Origin: Branchiostoma floridae
Taxonomy: Eukaryota; Chordata; Leptocardii; Amphioxiformes; Branchiostomatidae
NCBI RefSeq assembly: GCF_000003815.2
Contig: NC_049997.1
Location: forward strand, 1 to 64,000
Direction: 5' to 3'
Length of the DNA stretch: 64,000 bases
A program made the position numbers and the translations under genes. A model generated the notes under the pieces. The model worked only from the letters and a program-made list of their open reading frames with translations. It was not told the DNA's origin and made no database searches. Shown one piece after another: positions 11,952 through 23,429 of the stretch; the first letter of the stretch is position 1; the number at the start of each line of letters is the position of its first letter.

Positions 11952-12184
11952 GTTTATCTGAAATGGTTAATGGTCTGCATGATGAAGGTGCTACTGTCGT
12001 CATTGCTGTTGTTGGGATGGCTGCAGATGACAGGAGACAAGCTGTTCTTCCACCATTGTTAGCGCAGGGTTGGGAACATGGGTCATCCGATATCCTTGAC
12101 AGAACAGTTGTGTACAACATAGAAGTGGTGTGCAAGTGTTGGACAGGGAACGATGGCAAGATTGTGTGTATGTTTCCATAAACA
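11952..12184 (+). repeat. Conserved 230-bp segment, copy 1 (ORF-like)
   Basis: This segment is nearly identical to the complement of 23191..23425. Both copies keep the same open frame for about 42 codons (SEMVNGLHDEGATVVIAVVG and onward), then diverge by small indels. Homology stops abruptly at both ends. It resembles an exon or transposon-gene scrap that was copied; I do not recognise the family. Confidence 0.55.
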
Positions 12185-12719
12185 TTTCAGCTTTTGTTAG
12201 CAGTGACAAGTGAGTCTTTTAAACTTTAAAAAAAGCTGAAAGTCATGAGTGAAATGTGCTGCAAGAGGACTGCTACTGGCTACTGCTACTAGTTGATGGG
12301 TTACGCCTTTGCAGGCAGGAAGTAGATTTGTTTTGGTTGCACCCAGCGGAGATGACTTTGTCGTGAATTTGTCTTTTGTTCTGTGGTTACCACATTTGTT
12401 ATTCCCAAACGTTCATTCCTGTCATCCAAATAATATGATGAAGTTTTGTACTAACACCAGGTGACCGTTTCAGTCCATTTAGATTCTAAATCTTTTCATC
12501 TATCCTGCCATTTAAATGCAAAAACTAAGCCTAAATCAGCAGACAAACCTAGATGCATTGACCACCTGAGGGACAGCGCAGATCCTGCCATACTGCTACA
12601 TTATAAACACAGCCCAGCCTTTCCTTCTGTTTTATCTGTCCATTTTTGTACTTATGTTATTTTATTATTTTAAACATTTCCATGGAAGCTTACCTCCTAC
12701 TGAGACCCAATAATGTAAC

Positions 12720-14800
12720 ACTGCAGCTTTTGTCCGAATGGCAGCTCGTTCCAGACACTTGTGAGTGGCGCTGAAAGGCAGCTCGCTTCAGACACTTGCG
12801 ACAATCGTATTGAGGTCACCTGAGTGGAATTGATTGACATCTCGCTCCAGACACTTGCGACAATCGTATTGAGGTCACCTGAGTGGCATTGATTGACAGC
12901 TCGCTCAGGACACTGCGACAATCATATTGAGGTCACCTGAGTGGCGCCAAATGGCAGCTCGCTCCAGACACTTGCGACAATCGTATTGAGGTCACCTGAG
13001 TGGAATTGATTGACATCTCGCTCCAGACACTTGCGACAATCGTATTGAGGTCACCTGAGTGGAATTGATTGACATCTCGCTCCAGACACTTGCGACAATC
13101 GTATTGAGGTCACCTGAGTGGAATTGATTGACATCTCGCTCCAGACACTTGCGACAATCGTATTGAGGTCACCTGAGTGGAATTGATTGACAGCTCGCTC
13201 CAGACACTTGCGACAATCTTATTGAGGTCACCTGAGTGGAATTGATTGACAGCTCGCTCCAGACACTTGCGACAATCTTATTGAGGTCACCTGAGTGGCA
13301 TTGATTGACATCTCACTCCAGATACTTGCGACAATCGTATTGAGGTCACCTGAGTGGCATTGATTGACAGCTCGCTCCAGACACTTGCGACAACCGTATT
13401 GAGGTCACCTGAGTGGCGCCAAATGGCAGCTCGCTCCAGACACTAAGTGCGACAATCGTATTGAGGTCACCTGAGTGGCATTGATTGACAGCTCGCTCCA
13501 GACACTTGCGACAATCGTATTGAGGTCACCTGAGTGGCATTGATTGACATCTCACTCCAGATACTTGCGACAATCGTATTGAGGTCACCTGAGTGGCATT
13601 GATTGACATCTCACTCCAGATACTTGCGACAATCGTATTGAGGTCACCTGAGTGGCGCCGAAAGGCAGCTTGCTCCAGATACTTGCGACAATCGTATTGA
13701 GGTCACCTGAGTGGCATTGATTGACAGCTCGCTCCAGACACTTGCGACAATCGTATTGAGGTGACCTGAGTGGCGCCGAAAGGCTGCTTGCTCCAGACAC
13801 TTGCGACAATCATATTGAGGTCACCTGAGTGGCGCCAAATGACAGCTCGCTCCAGACACTTGCGACAATCGTATTGAGGTCACCTGAGTGGCGCCAAAAG
13901 GCAGCTTGCTCCAGATACTTGCGACAATCGTATTGAGGTCACCTGAGTGGCATTGATTGACAGCTCGCTCCAGATACTTGCGACAATCGTATTGAGGTCA
14001 CCTGAGTGGCGCCGAAAGGCAGCTTGCTCCAGATACTTGCGACAATCGTATTGAGGTCACCTGAGTGGCATTGATTGACAGCTCGCTCCAGACACTTGCG
14101 ACAATCATATTGAGGTCACCTGAGTGGCATTGATTGACAGCTCGCTCCAGACACTTACGACATTCATATTGAGGTCACCTGAGTGGAATTGATTGACAGC
14201 TCGCTCCAGACACTTGCAACAATCATATTGAGGTCACCTGAGTGGCATTGATTGACAGCTCGCTCAAGACACTTGCGACAATCGAGGTCACCTGAGTGGA
14301 ATTGATTGACAGCTCGCTCCAGACACTTGCAACAATCGTATTGAGGTCACCTGAGTGGCATTGATTGACAGCTCGCTCCAGACACTTGCAACAATCGTAT
14401 TGAGGTCACCTGAGTGGCATTGATTGACAGCTCGCTCCAGACACTTGCAACAATCGTATTGAGGTCACCTGAGTGGCATTGATTGACAGCTCGCTCAAGA
14501 CACTTGCGACAATCGAGGTCACCTGAGTGGCGCCAAATGGCAGCTTCAGACAGACATTTGCGACAATCATATTAAGGTTACCTGAGTGGCGCCAAATGAC
14601 AGCTCGCTCCAGACACTTGAGACAGTTATATCGAGGTCACCTGAGTGGCGCTGAATGGCACCTCGCTCCAGACACTTGCAACAATCGTATTAAGGTTACC
14701 TGAGCAGCACCGAATGGCAGCTCGCTCCAGAAACTTGCGATAGTTGTATTAAGGTCACCTGAGTGGCGCCAAATTGCAGATCACTCCGACACTTGTGATT
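12720..14800. repeat. 59-bp minisatellite, about 35 units
   Basis: The period is 59 bp (for example 'ctccagacac' at 13021 and 13080). Each unit has a near-constant half, 'cttgcgacaatcgtattgag' plus 'gtcacctgagtgg', and a variable half. Variants include 'aattgattgacatctcg', 'cattgattgacagctcg', 'cgccaaatggcagctcg' and 'cgccgaaaggcagcttg'. Units near 14280 and 14510 have lost 'tattg'. About 15 units contain TGATTGACAG, and nearly all contain AGGTCA overlapping CACCTG. Minus-strand ORFs here are shadows. Confidence 0.95.
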
Positions 14801-14809
14801 TAGCCCCGC

Positions 14810-17694
14810 CTATTGAAAGCTTCTTGCAATTCAGCTCCTTGCTGGGATGAGAAAGTTTAAGTCAGCCCACCCAATAACCAACCACATATATGACTTGACA
14901 GTACATTTTATCCCAAGAGGTACAGTTCAAGTGTATACTATTTGAGCAATGTTCAATGTTTCTATCTCACAACTGTGCGGTCAATACAAATTCTCTCAAT
15001 TTCTGGCAGCAACACAAAGTTTTCCCAATGCCTTTCGACGATTGCGTAATATTCACATTGTCAAGCTTTTGGAGCTCCTTTCCGAGTATTGAATAAGAAC
15101 TTATTGCCACGCTTGTTCACATTTAAAAAGTGTAGGAAACTATCTCATTTGGTTGCTCAGAGAATATATACCTAGTACTTAGTATTTCTGACCTATTTGG
15201 CTTATCTTGCTTGCAGTAAGCCAGTGCGATCTCTACCAACAACCTCATTATACATTGTAGTTCCAGGACAATTTCCTTTATTCCATGTGAATTTTCGACC
15301 CTGCCACACAAATAAGATTAAAATACAATCCATCAGGAAGAAAAACAATTTTCTCCCAGTCTTTGAAAAAAAGATGAGTAACTTCAACTGTGCAGCTGTG
15401 GAACCATGGGAGAAAATGCAAATTCGGCAAAATTAGCCAAAAATTTATAGACCCTTACGTTCCTTTACATTTTTCACTGTGTAGCAGGTGTTTTCATCAG
15501 GCCTCAAGGCCTTTGGCTCTGCTTTCCTAGCAGCTTTCTTATTCTAACAGTTTTTACCTGATCTTTTTCAGCACAGTAGGCATGCATGTTTGTGTGCGAT
15601 GTCTCCTTAGCAATGTGCTGGCCAATTAACCATACTTTTTAGTAGGTTGCATCTGTATCCCTCTTCAACACGCGGCTTGTAGATATATGTATGGAGTGCG
15701 AGATGTATTAGGCTTGCTTCTGTAGGCTGGTATTTTGACAGGATTTCAGCAGGAATTAGTATAGTCACAAGCTTTATGGCACTCTTGCTAATAGCCTTTC
15801 CGTCACATTTTGCACACTCATACTGACAATGTTGGATAGGTTCTTCTATGCTGGCAAAGGAAGTTTGCAGAGGAAGGGATCCAGGGTTTGTCGGTGCATT
15901 ATAGGTTGAGGGGCCAAGACGGGATGAGGGGCCAAGAGGTGGGTTGGGAGGTCAGAAACATTGATACAGAGAGAACAGACACACAATGTGAATTGTACTA
16001 AGTCTTGTAGTTTTTTTTTACTTTATTCATATTAAGTGGAACAAATCAATGTGAATTCATGTTAACAAAAATCTGATGTGTGCTTGTTTTTTTTTCAGAC
16101 TCAAAGAATGATACGGATAGGAGTTCTTACCACTAGCATAACAGTACTTGCGCACCGATATCTCTACCATACAGGAGAACATCAAACACATTTCTAACTG
16201 CAAGTTTTACATACATGTTAAATGCCATTTGTACAAGTAACAATGATGTTTGTATCAGTCTGATACGTACATTATGTCATGCAGAGAAAGAAAATTTGGG
16301 TGTTGGAATTAAAGAAGAACATCTTTTGCTGAAATTTCTGAAGGAATCATCAAAGACAAACAAAACTCTACTTGTACTTGAAATAATGAATTTCATTTCT
16401 TAATTTTCAGGCAAGTACTCTGCACTGTACTGTACTGTACAACATATCCAGATGGTAGATATGGTTAGATCAGTGAGTCAGTGACACTGACAGTTGATGA
16501 TCAGGAAAGTACCACATGCCAAAAGCAACTGAGCTATGTCCGTCCGTCTGTAGGACCCTAGTTGCTGTGTGGTTTCCGACTCAGGCTGCCAAATATTTTC
16601 TTTTTACCACACAATTATTTCCCCATGATCATTTACATGATTGTAAGAATTCAAACTCTCTCGACGACAACTGTTTCCCTAATGTCTACAACTTATCAGC
16701 CTTCGAAACAACCGTTATCTCCGTGCACAATTATTTCCAAATTTTTAGTTCATTGCCTTGAAGTGCCACTGGTCCAATGACCTTGCTCTGAGCAATCTCG
16801 TTAAAAATAATGTATAGTTACTGTAATATTCTATAGACAAAGAACAAGATAGAAACCAATATTCATTGAGTACAGGCCAGATTGTCTGCCAAAGCGTAAT
16901 GTAAAATGCTTTGCCGGTTGTACGACTCTTTTTGGTGCCGACATGCCCTGGACGTGTGCGTGGCCAGGATCTCCCGCAAAATCGCTTTATGTTGATAATA
17001 ACAATTTCATACTGTGTGCATTTTACACGCTGGCAGTTTTCAGGTCATTTTTACAGCGTATGCCAATTTTTAGCGTGCACTGCCAATCAATTTGTTGATG
17101 ATGTTTGACAAATTTTGTGCAGTTATCTCATTGTCATGCAATTTTAGTCATGACTAACAAATATTCATGCAGTGATTTCGAACCAGTTTGGGATTTGGGG
17201 ATTCTGTGCAATTGACCGAAATGTGTGGTTATCCGGTGTGCAATTAACTGGCTTCTCTGCACTAAGGGAATGAAAGGGCAGATTCTGAAGTAATATAGCT
17301 AGTATGGCAGACAGCAATCACCCATACTGGAGGACCAATGACTACACATGGCTAAAACCTTATGATTGACAAATTAAATGTTACATGTGGTCATTGGTCA
17401 GTAGGATTGTATGTTTGATGATCTTTCATCATACAACCATGGAGTACTACATTTTTGTATATCCCCTGTGCCATACAATGTTTGTATCACAAGTGTTTAT
17501 GGCTGACTTGCTTGCTTCCTTTTTCTATCGTGACATTATTTAATTTCTATTTTGTGTTGTTTTTAGGCAGCTTTTTTCTTATAATTGTTTAGTTTTTTTT
17601 TAGATTACTCTCATCAGTTTTTTTTATCCACATGCCATTGTATGATGTTGTTCTGTCAAATGTACAGTGTTCAAGTTATGCCTCACAGTCACAG
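14810..17694. other. No recognised gene or element
   Basis: Ordinary AT-rich non-coding sequence with short unsupported ORFs. An acceptor-like 'tttttttttcag' at about 16100 has no convincing open exon behind it. Confidence 0.4.
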
Positions 17695-19820
17695 CCTCTG
17701 TGAAAATTCAAGCGTCTCAGACGGCGAAACGCCGTTTGCGACAACCGTCCAAGGCGTCTTAAATTATTGGGACGCTTTGGACGGTTACGGCGGCGGACGG
17801 CATGGGACGGGCTTTTGAACGCCCGACGAAACGTCCAAGACGGTCCGAACGGCATAACAAACGCTTGGACGCGTCTAGATTGGCACTTTAGACGCGTCCG
17901 GTCGGACGTTCGGGACGTCCGAGACGGCGTCTGAAAGCGGGCAGCCGGACGCTCCCGCGCTCCGTCGGGCGGGCCCCCCGCTGGGAACAGACGTCTCTGC
18001 GGACGGACCAGACGCCGATTGCGACGGACGTAAATGACGTAATCCAGGCTGCTGGGACGGATCGGACGCCGGTTACGACGGGCATAAACGGCGTAATCCA
18101 GGCCGCTGGTACGGGCGGTTAGCCTCCACCACGCCTTCCCACGGGGGGTACAGATCGTAAAATTCGACAGAAAATGGAATGAAAGGCCAAGAGGCTGTCA
18201 TCGCTATATTATTAAAGGTTAATATCTGGGCCAAACTCCTAGCAAAATATTTTTTCTTCAAGACACAGTTTTAGTTAGTCAGGCAGTACGGTAGAAACTC
18301 ATAACGGGCCGGTGCATTTAATTTGGAACGTGCGTAGACGGCTGCCCGGACGCCGTTTCTGACGCCGTCCGGTCACGGCTATAATTTTATGGCCTGTTGG
18401 GACAAGCGTTGCCACATACCAAACAAACAAATATTCAGCCAGGCATTGAATTGTAGAAGACCACCCACCACCGGGCCGTCAGGTTTAGCTAAAATCAAAC
18501 ACAACTTGAACAAATTTCTTCGTAAATTGTTTACACGTACTCCGCGGTGTTTAATCAACTTTGCTACATGTACGAAATTCAATCCGGCCTTCAATCGTGT
18601 CCGCGGCTTTTTGTGCCGCCGTGCCGACACGTTACATCAGAATGGACGAGCCCACATAACATCAAGGGTAAATACAGGACGTTTGAAATTTTCTATCGTA
18701 AATTTTAATTGCACCAGTATTTGCTAAAGACTGGATATATAAATGTGAAATAACGTTAAATTTTCTACAAAGATCATAAGTCATTTTTTTTATTTCGAGG
18801 TAGCGAAATAAAGTCTTCCGTTTCATAAGTTCCTAACCCCAAGTAGTTGGAAGAGCCGACTAAGATTTTGATTGGCACCGGCAAAATCGGTAGGTGCTAT
18901 CTCATTATCTGTTGTCTAAATCTACATTTTAACAGCATTATCATTCTTAATAGAAACAACAGATATTTTTTACAAGTATTCTACAACGTGTTCATAATTC
19001 TTTTTATTTTGTGGCATCAAAACAAGATCCTAAAATTTATCATTTCTTCGCGTATGTGGGGAGGGCACCCGTAACAACAAGTCGTCGGTAAACTTTGCAA
19101 CAGATGATTGTACAAAAAATTAGAATAAAATGCGAAGTATTCACTTACCGGCGCCTGCAAAGTATCGACAATCAGCTAACGGAAGAACCGCTGCTTCTTT
19201 TGACGTCTGTCACATCTGTGATTTCTGCTGTCCAAGGTTTGCTGCTTCGAGTAAGTAGTATAATTTTTCCCCCTTGTCGGCGCACGACAAATAATTTTTG
19301 TACATTCTTTTTAGTATAAATAACGGATACAGTCATCGCCGTAAACCCAACATCAGCTGCTACGTCTAGACGTGAAGTCCTTGGTCCAAAAGTGCGCAAA
19401 ATTTAACAAACGGACATGAAATCCACAGAAATAGTCACCTTCTGAACATAAGTCCTGCAACCGCCGGAGTGTTCAACGGTCTGAAATTCGAATTCACCCG
19501 CTGAAATTGGCGCATGTGCAGAAGTTAAAACGTCATGTTTCCCGTGGGGATCATAAGAAAAGACGCAGCCGTCTGCCGGCGTCGGGTGACTAAGTATTTT
19601 ATAGCCCCATCAGTGGCCGTCTCCGACGGCAATGGAAGGTCTTTCAGCCGTTCGGGCGTTCACCATAAAAACTGACAGAACGGCACGGACGCTCACGATG
19701 TGTCCGCGGCCGTTTCGGACGGCAATGAACGCGTCCAGAATGTCTGAAACGCGCTCGGACGCCATTGGACGCTTGTAGACGCCGTCCGGGCAGTTTCGGA
19801 CGCTTGAATTTTCACAGAGG
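17695..19820. mobile_element. 2.1-kb TIR element with CG-rich subterminal repeats
   Basis: Perfect 22-bp terminal inverted repeats, beginning CCTCTGTGAAAATTCAAGCG, occur at 17695-17716 and (complement) 19799-19820. Both ends are packed with GACGC/GGACGG/CGTCCGG motifs over about 400 bp on the left (with a further block near 18330-18370) and 250 bp on the right. The centre (about 18380-19560) is AT-richer. No transposase domain is visible. No clear target-site duplication was found (flanks agtcacag and agtacctt). Non-autonomous DNA transposon; superfamily unknown. Confidence 0.75.
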
Positions 19821-19869
19821 AGTACCTTGTTTTGTTTGATTCCTGTGTTGTGTGATATGTATACATGTA

Positions 19870-20173
19870 CAGGGCTCGAAAATTACCTGCACCAGACCTG
19901 CACACTAAATTTAGAAAGTATTGATCATATTCAAATTGTTCAGGAACCATTGGTATTCTTTCTTTTCCTACTTTATAGGTGGTAACAGCCAATGCAGCTA
20001 ATAACAATCCACATGCACATACAAACTGTACATCAAAGGACATTATTTGAAATGTATAAAACGCAGTACATGGACCAGTGCAGGTAAGGTGCAGGTAGAC
20101 ATCAGAAATACCTGCACAGCTCTTATTTTACCTGCACTAACCTGCATATGCAGCTCACGTATTTCGAGCCCTG
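19870..20173. mobile_element. Complete GCAGGT-rich hAT-like MITE
   Basis: Termini are CAGGGCTCGAAAATTACCTG and CGTATTTCGAGCCCTG. Subterminal repeats of 'acctgca' and 'tgcaggt' face inward from both ends. It is 304 bp with no coding capacity and is the full-length relative of the fragment at 1166. Confidence 0.7.
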
Positions 20174-20329
20174 GTATATATCATGTACAAATGTACAACT
20201 AAGCCCATCTCCCAGCCCAGGTGACAATCTTCAAAGATGTGATGAGGATTTTACCAAAGTTCAAGCCGTCCTCTTTCATCACATTTCACACATGGTTTTC
20301 AGCTTATAAAGATAAAAAGACTCACTTGT

Positions 20330-20650
20330 TAATACCTTTGCCAAGAAGGTAAATATGTTTCCAGTGCGGTTTGCTTGAATGTGTGTCTTTATATCTAGGT
20401 GTGTTTGTCACCAGGATAGCTCCAGAAGTAGTGCATGGAGCCTTATGATATTTGGCAGGTGGGCAGCGGTTTAAGAGTGCCTCCTTGTGGCTTTTTAAGC
20501 AGACTCCAGTTTTGACATGATATTTGTGTGGTAGAGAGTAAGTGTAGGTCTTGGACCCCTAGCAGGTTTTTTTTAACTGCAGGGGCCAATTTCGTTTCAG
20601 ATTTTGCAAACTTGAGTAACTCAAGAAGTTGTTGATGAATCATTACCATT
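20330..20650 (+). mobile_element. Fragment of the CCTTCGCC repeat family
   Basis: It contains the family's left-end motif 'acctttgccaagaaggt', then 'atgatatttggcaggtgggc', 'gtcttggacccctagc' and 'ctgcaggggcc'. These occur in the same order in the copies at 26216 and 42228. The right part is lost. Confidence 0.6.
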
Positions 20651-20849
20651 TGATTCATAAGGTTAGCTCATAAGTTATGATTTGCAGAATTAGATAAGTC
20701 TAGAAACTTAAGGCACATTTATGCTAGCAAAGACAACATGTTATATAATGCGCAGGTAATGTGGCCTTGGACTTTTCCGGGTCTAATTTAATTAATGTAT
20801 GTAAGGCTAACTGTATGCCACAGACAAATGTACAGAAGACTTCTATTAT

Positions 20850-22550
20850 TCCTCCCTTTTTTCACATCATCTTCCATATTATGTCTTCTGGGTCTAGGCA
20901 TTTCTATCATTCTTCCTTGCGTGTAGGCTACTATCATTCCTTATTTCTTGTGCTCTTGTAGTAGATTTATAATCTTGAACATAGGCTACTTAATCATAAT
21001 TCTTTCTTTCTTATGCATATGCTGCTATCATCCTTTCTTGTGGGTGGGATGGTATCTATTAATTCCTTCTTTAAGCAGCTCTTGTCTATCAACCCTTTTC
21101 TTGCGTGAGCATAGGCCTGTATACTATATTGCTTCTGAAGAGTGCTTGGCTTGGTTTGAAGCATGTATAATCATTGTCACTTTTTTCTTGCATGTATATA
21201 GACTTAAGGATAATTCCTGCTTCCTTGTGCAATTAGACTTCTACTATTCCTCCCTTTTTTCACCTTCTCTTCCATATTCTTTCTTCTGGGTAGGTAATTC
21301 TATCATTCTTCTTTGTGCGTAGGCTACTATCATTCCTTATTTCTTGTACACTAGTAGTAGATTTATAATCTTTAACAACATTAGGCTAAGTTAATGAAAA
21401 TTTCTTTCTTTCTTGTGCATATGCTGCTATCGTCCTTTCTTGTGGGTGGGATGCTATTAACCTTTTTTTCTAATAGCACTTAGCAGCTCTTACTTCTATC
21501 TATCATTCCTTATTAATCGGCTTCTATAATTGACCTTCTTTCCTGTGCACAGGTACAGTGTAACATTACCAACCCCTATGGTACATGCATGATATGATAA
21601 ATACATGTAACTGTTACACCATCTTTCAGAGTCTTAATGCCCAGCTTGGTTTGAAGCATCCGATCTGATATCACCACTATTTTCTAGCATGTAGGCTTTA
21701 GAATCTATCATTCCTTCTTCCTCATGAAAAGGCTTGTATTATTCCTTTTTTTCGCATAGACTAATACATTCTTTCTTGTGTGTAGGCAATATATATTTAT
21801 GCTACCATCTTTTTCTTGCATGTAGGCTTCTATCATTCTTCTTTCTTGCACTTAGAATTGCTTCTATGATTCTTCCTTGCGCGTATAGGCTTCTCACTGA
21901 GTATCATTCTTCTTTCTTGCACTTAGAATTGCTTCTATGATTCTTCCTTGCACGTAGGCTTCTATCATTCTTCTTTCTTGCACTTAGAATTGCTTCTATG
22001 ATTCTTCCTTGCGCGTATAGGCTTCTCACTGAGTATCATTCTTCTTTCTTGCACTTAGAATTGCTTCTATGATTCTTCCTTGCGCGTATAGGCTTCTCAC
22101 TGAGTATCATTCTTCTTTCTTGCACTTAGAATTGCTTCTATGATTCTTCCTTGCGCGTAGGCTTCTATCATTCTTCTTTCTTGCACTTAGAATTGCTTCT
22201 ATGATTCTTCCTTGCGCGTATAGGCTTCTCACTGAGTATCATTCTTCTTTCTTGCACTTAGAATTGCTTCTATGATTCTTCCTTGCACGTAGGCTTCTAT
22301 CATTCTTCTTTCTTGCACTTAGAATTGCTTCTATGATTCTTCCTTGCGCGTATAGGCTTCTCACTGAGTATCATTCTTCTTTCTTGCACTTAGAATTGCT
22401 TCTATGATTCTTCCTTGCGCGTAGGCTTCTATCATTCTTCTTTCTTGCACTTAGAATTGCTTCTATGATTCTTCCTTGCGCGTAGGCTTTTATCATTCTT
22501 CTTTCTTGCACATAGAATTGCTCCTACCATTCTTCCTTGTGCGTAGTCAT
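20850..22550. repeat. Pyrimidine-rich compound minisatellite
   Basis: A degenerate part (20850-21800) leads into a regular array (21800-22530). The array has about 60-bp and 75-bp units built from 'cttctatcattcttctttc', 'ttgcacttagaattgcttct' and 'atgattcttccttgcgcgta', with an optional 'taggcttctcactgagtatc' block. Related scraps continue to about 24380. ORFs here are low-complexity and not supported. Confidence 0.85.
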
Positions 22551-22559
22551 TTATCGTTC

Positions 22560-23190
22560 CTTATTTCTTGTGCATACATTTATTATCCTGCGCATAAATA
22601 GGCTACTTATTGATAATTTCTTTCTTTCATGTGCATATACTACAGTAACTATCATCCTTGCGGATGGAATGCTATTGACATGGGAGTCGCCTTTTTTAGT
22701 TCACTTTTGAAACAGTCATTTTTGCATGGGGTGGGAGATGGCTGAAATGTGCTGTATTTGCTCGCAAATGTTGCCTGTCTAGCTCGTATCTGATTTGCTT
22801 ATGAATTTAGAAATTCACTGCATTCGATAATAGAAAAATTTGATATCAATTGATTAGTTATGTAAATGTGGAACTGATTTGCATAATCAATGGAAAATGC
22901 TATAATTATATAGACAATTTGTATAAAGGCAGGAATTTTATATAGACATAAATCATGCAAATCATAACTTAACAAAATCTAATAGAATAACCAATATCTA
23001 GTAGAATAACCATCTTTGCAAGATAAGACTTGCATACTTTAATCTAGCTTTTTTAGCAGAGATGATGATCAGCTGATGTAATGTATGTAAATTTGGACGT
23101 CATTTGCATACTTGAGTCAACCCGACACACCGCACTTGAAAAAGGTTAACTTTTTTTGGCAAAGGTATGAAACGGTCATGTCAGTGAAAA
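22560..23190. other. Non-coding, minor repeat scrap
   Basis: A 3' fragment of the dispersed repeat seen at 8920 lies at about 22730-22790 ('gctgaaatgtgctgtatttgc'). Nothing else is recognised. Confidence 0.4.
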
Positions 23191-23425
23191 GTTTATGGAA
23201 ACATACACACAATCTTGCCATCGTTCCCTGTCCAACACTTGCACACCACTTCTATGTTGTACACATTACTGTTCTGTCAAGGATGTTGGAAAAGCCCATC
23301 CTCCCGACCATACGCTAACAATGGTGGAAGAACAGCTTGTCTCCTGTCATCTGGAGTCATCCCAACAACAGCAATGACGACAGTAGCACCTTCATCATGC
23401 AGACCATTAACCATTTCAGATAAAC
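23191..23425 (-). repeat. Conserved 230-bp segment, copy 2 (inverted)
   Basis: The complement matches 11952..12184 almost base for base through the first 120 bp. Differences are concentrated in a few codons ('gctgcag' versus 'actccag') and in small indels further on. The ORF-like core is retained on the minus strand. The two copies face each other 11 kb apart. Confidence 0.55.
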
Positions 23426-23429
23426 TTGT

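Noticed and set aside
12697-13809. Minus ORFs in the 59-bp array
   Set aside because: Repeat shadows, interrupted by unit-length changes.
12720-14800. CRISPR-like array
   Set aside because: Repeats are contiguous 59-bp units with no unique spacers, in a eukaryotic genome.
18379-18727. Overlapping 83- and 112-codon ORFs inside the CG-rich TIR element
   Set aside because: Neither shows transposase motifs or splice support; both strands open by chance.
20948-21322. 124-codon hydrophobic plus ORF
   Set aside because: Low-complexity pyrimidine-rich minisatellite translates to Ser/Phe/Leu; not a membrane protein gene.
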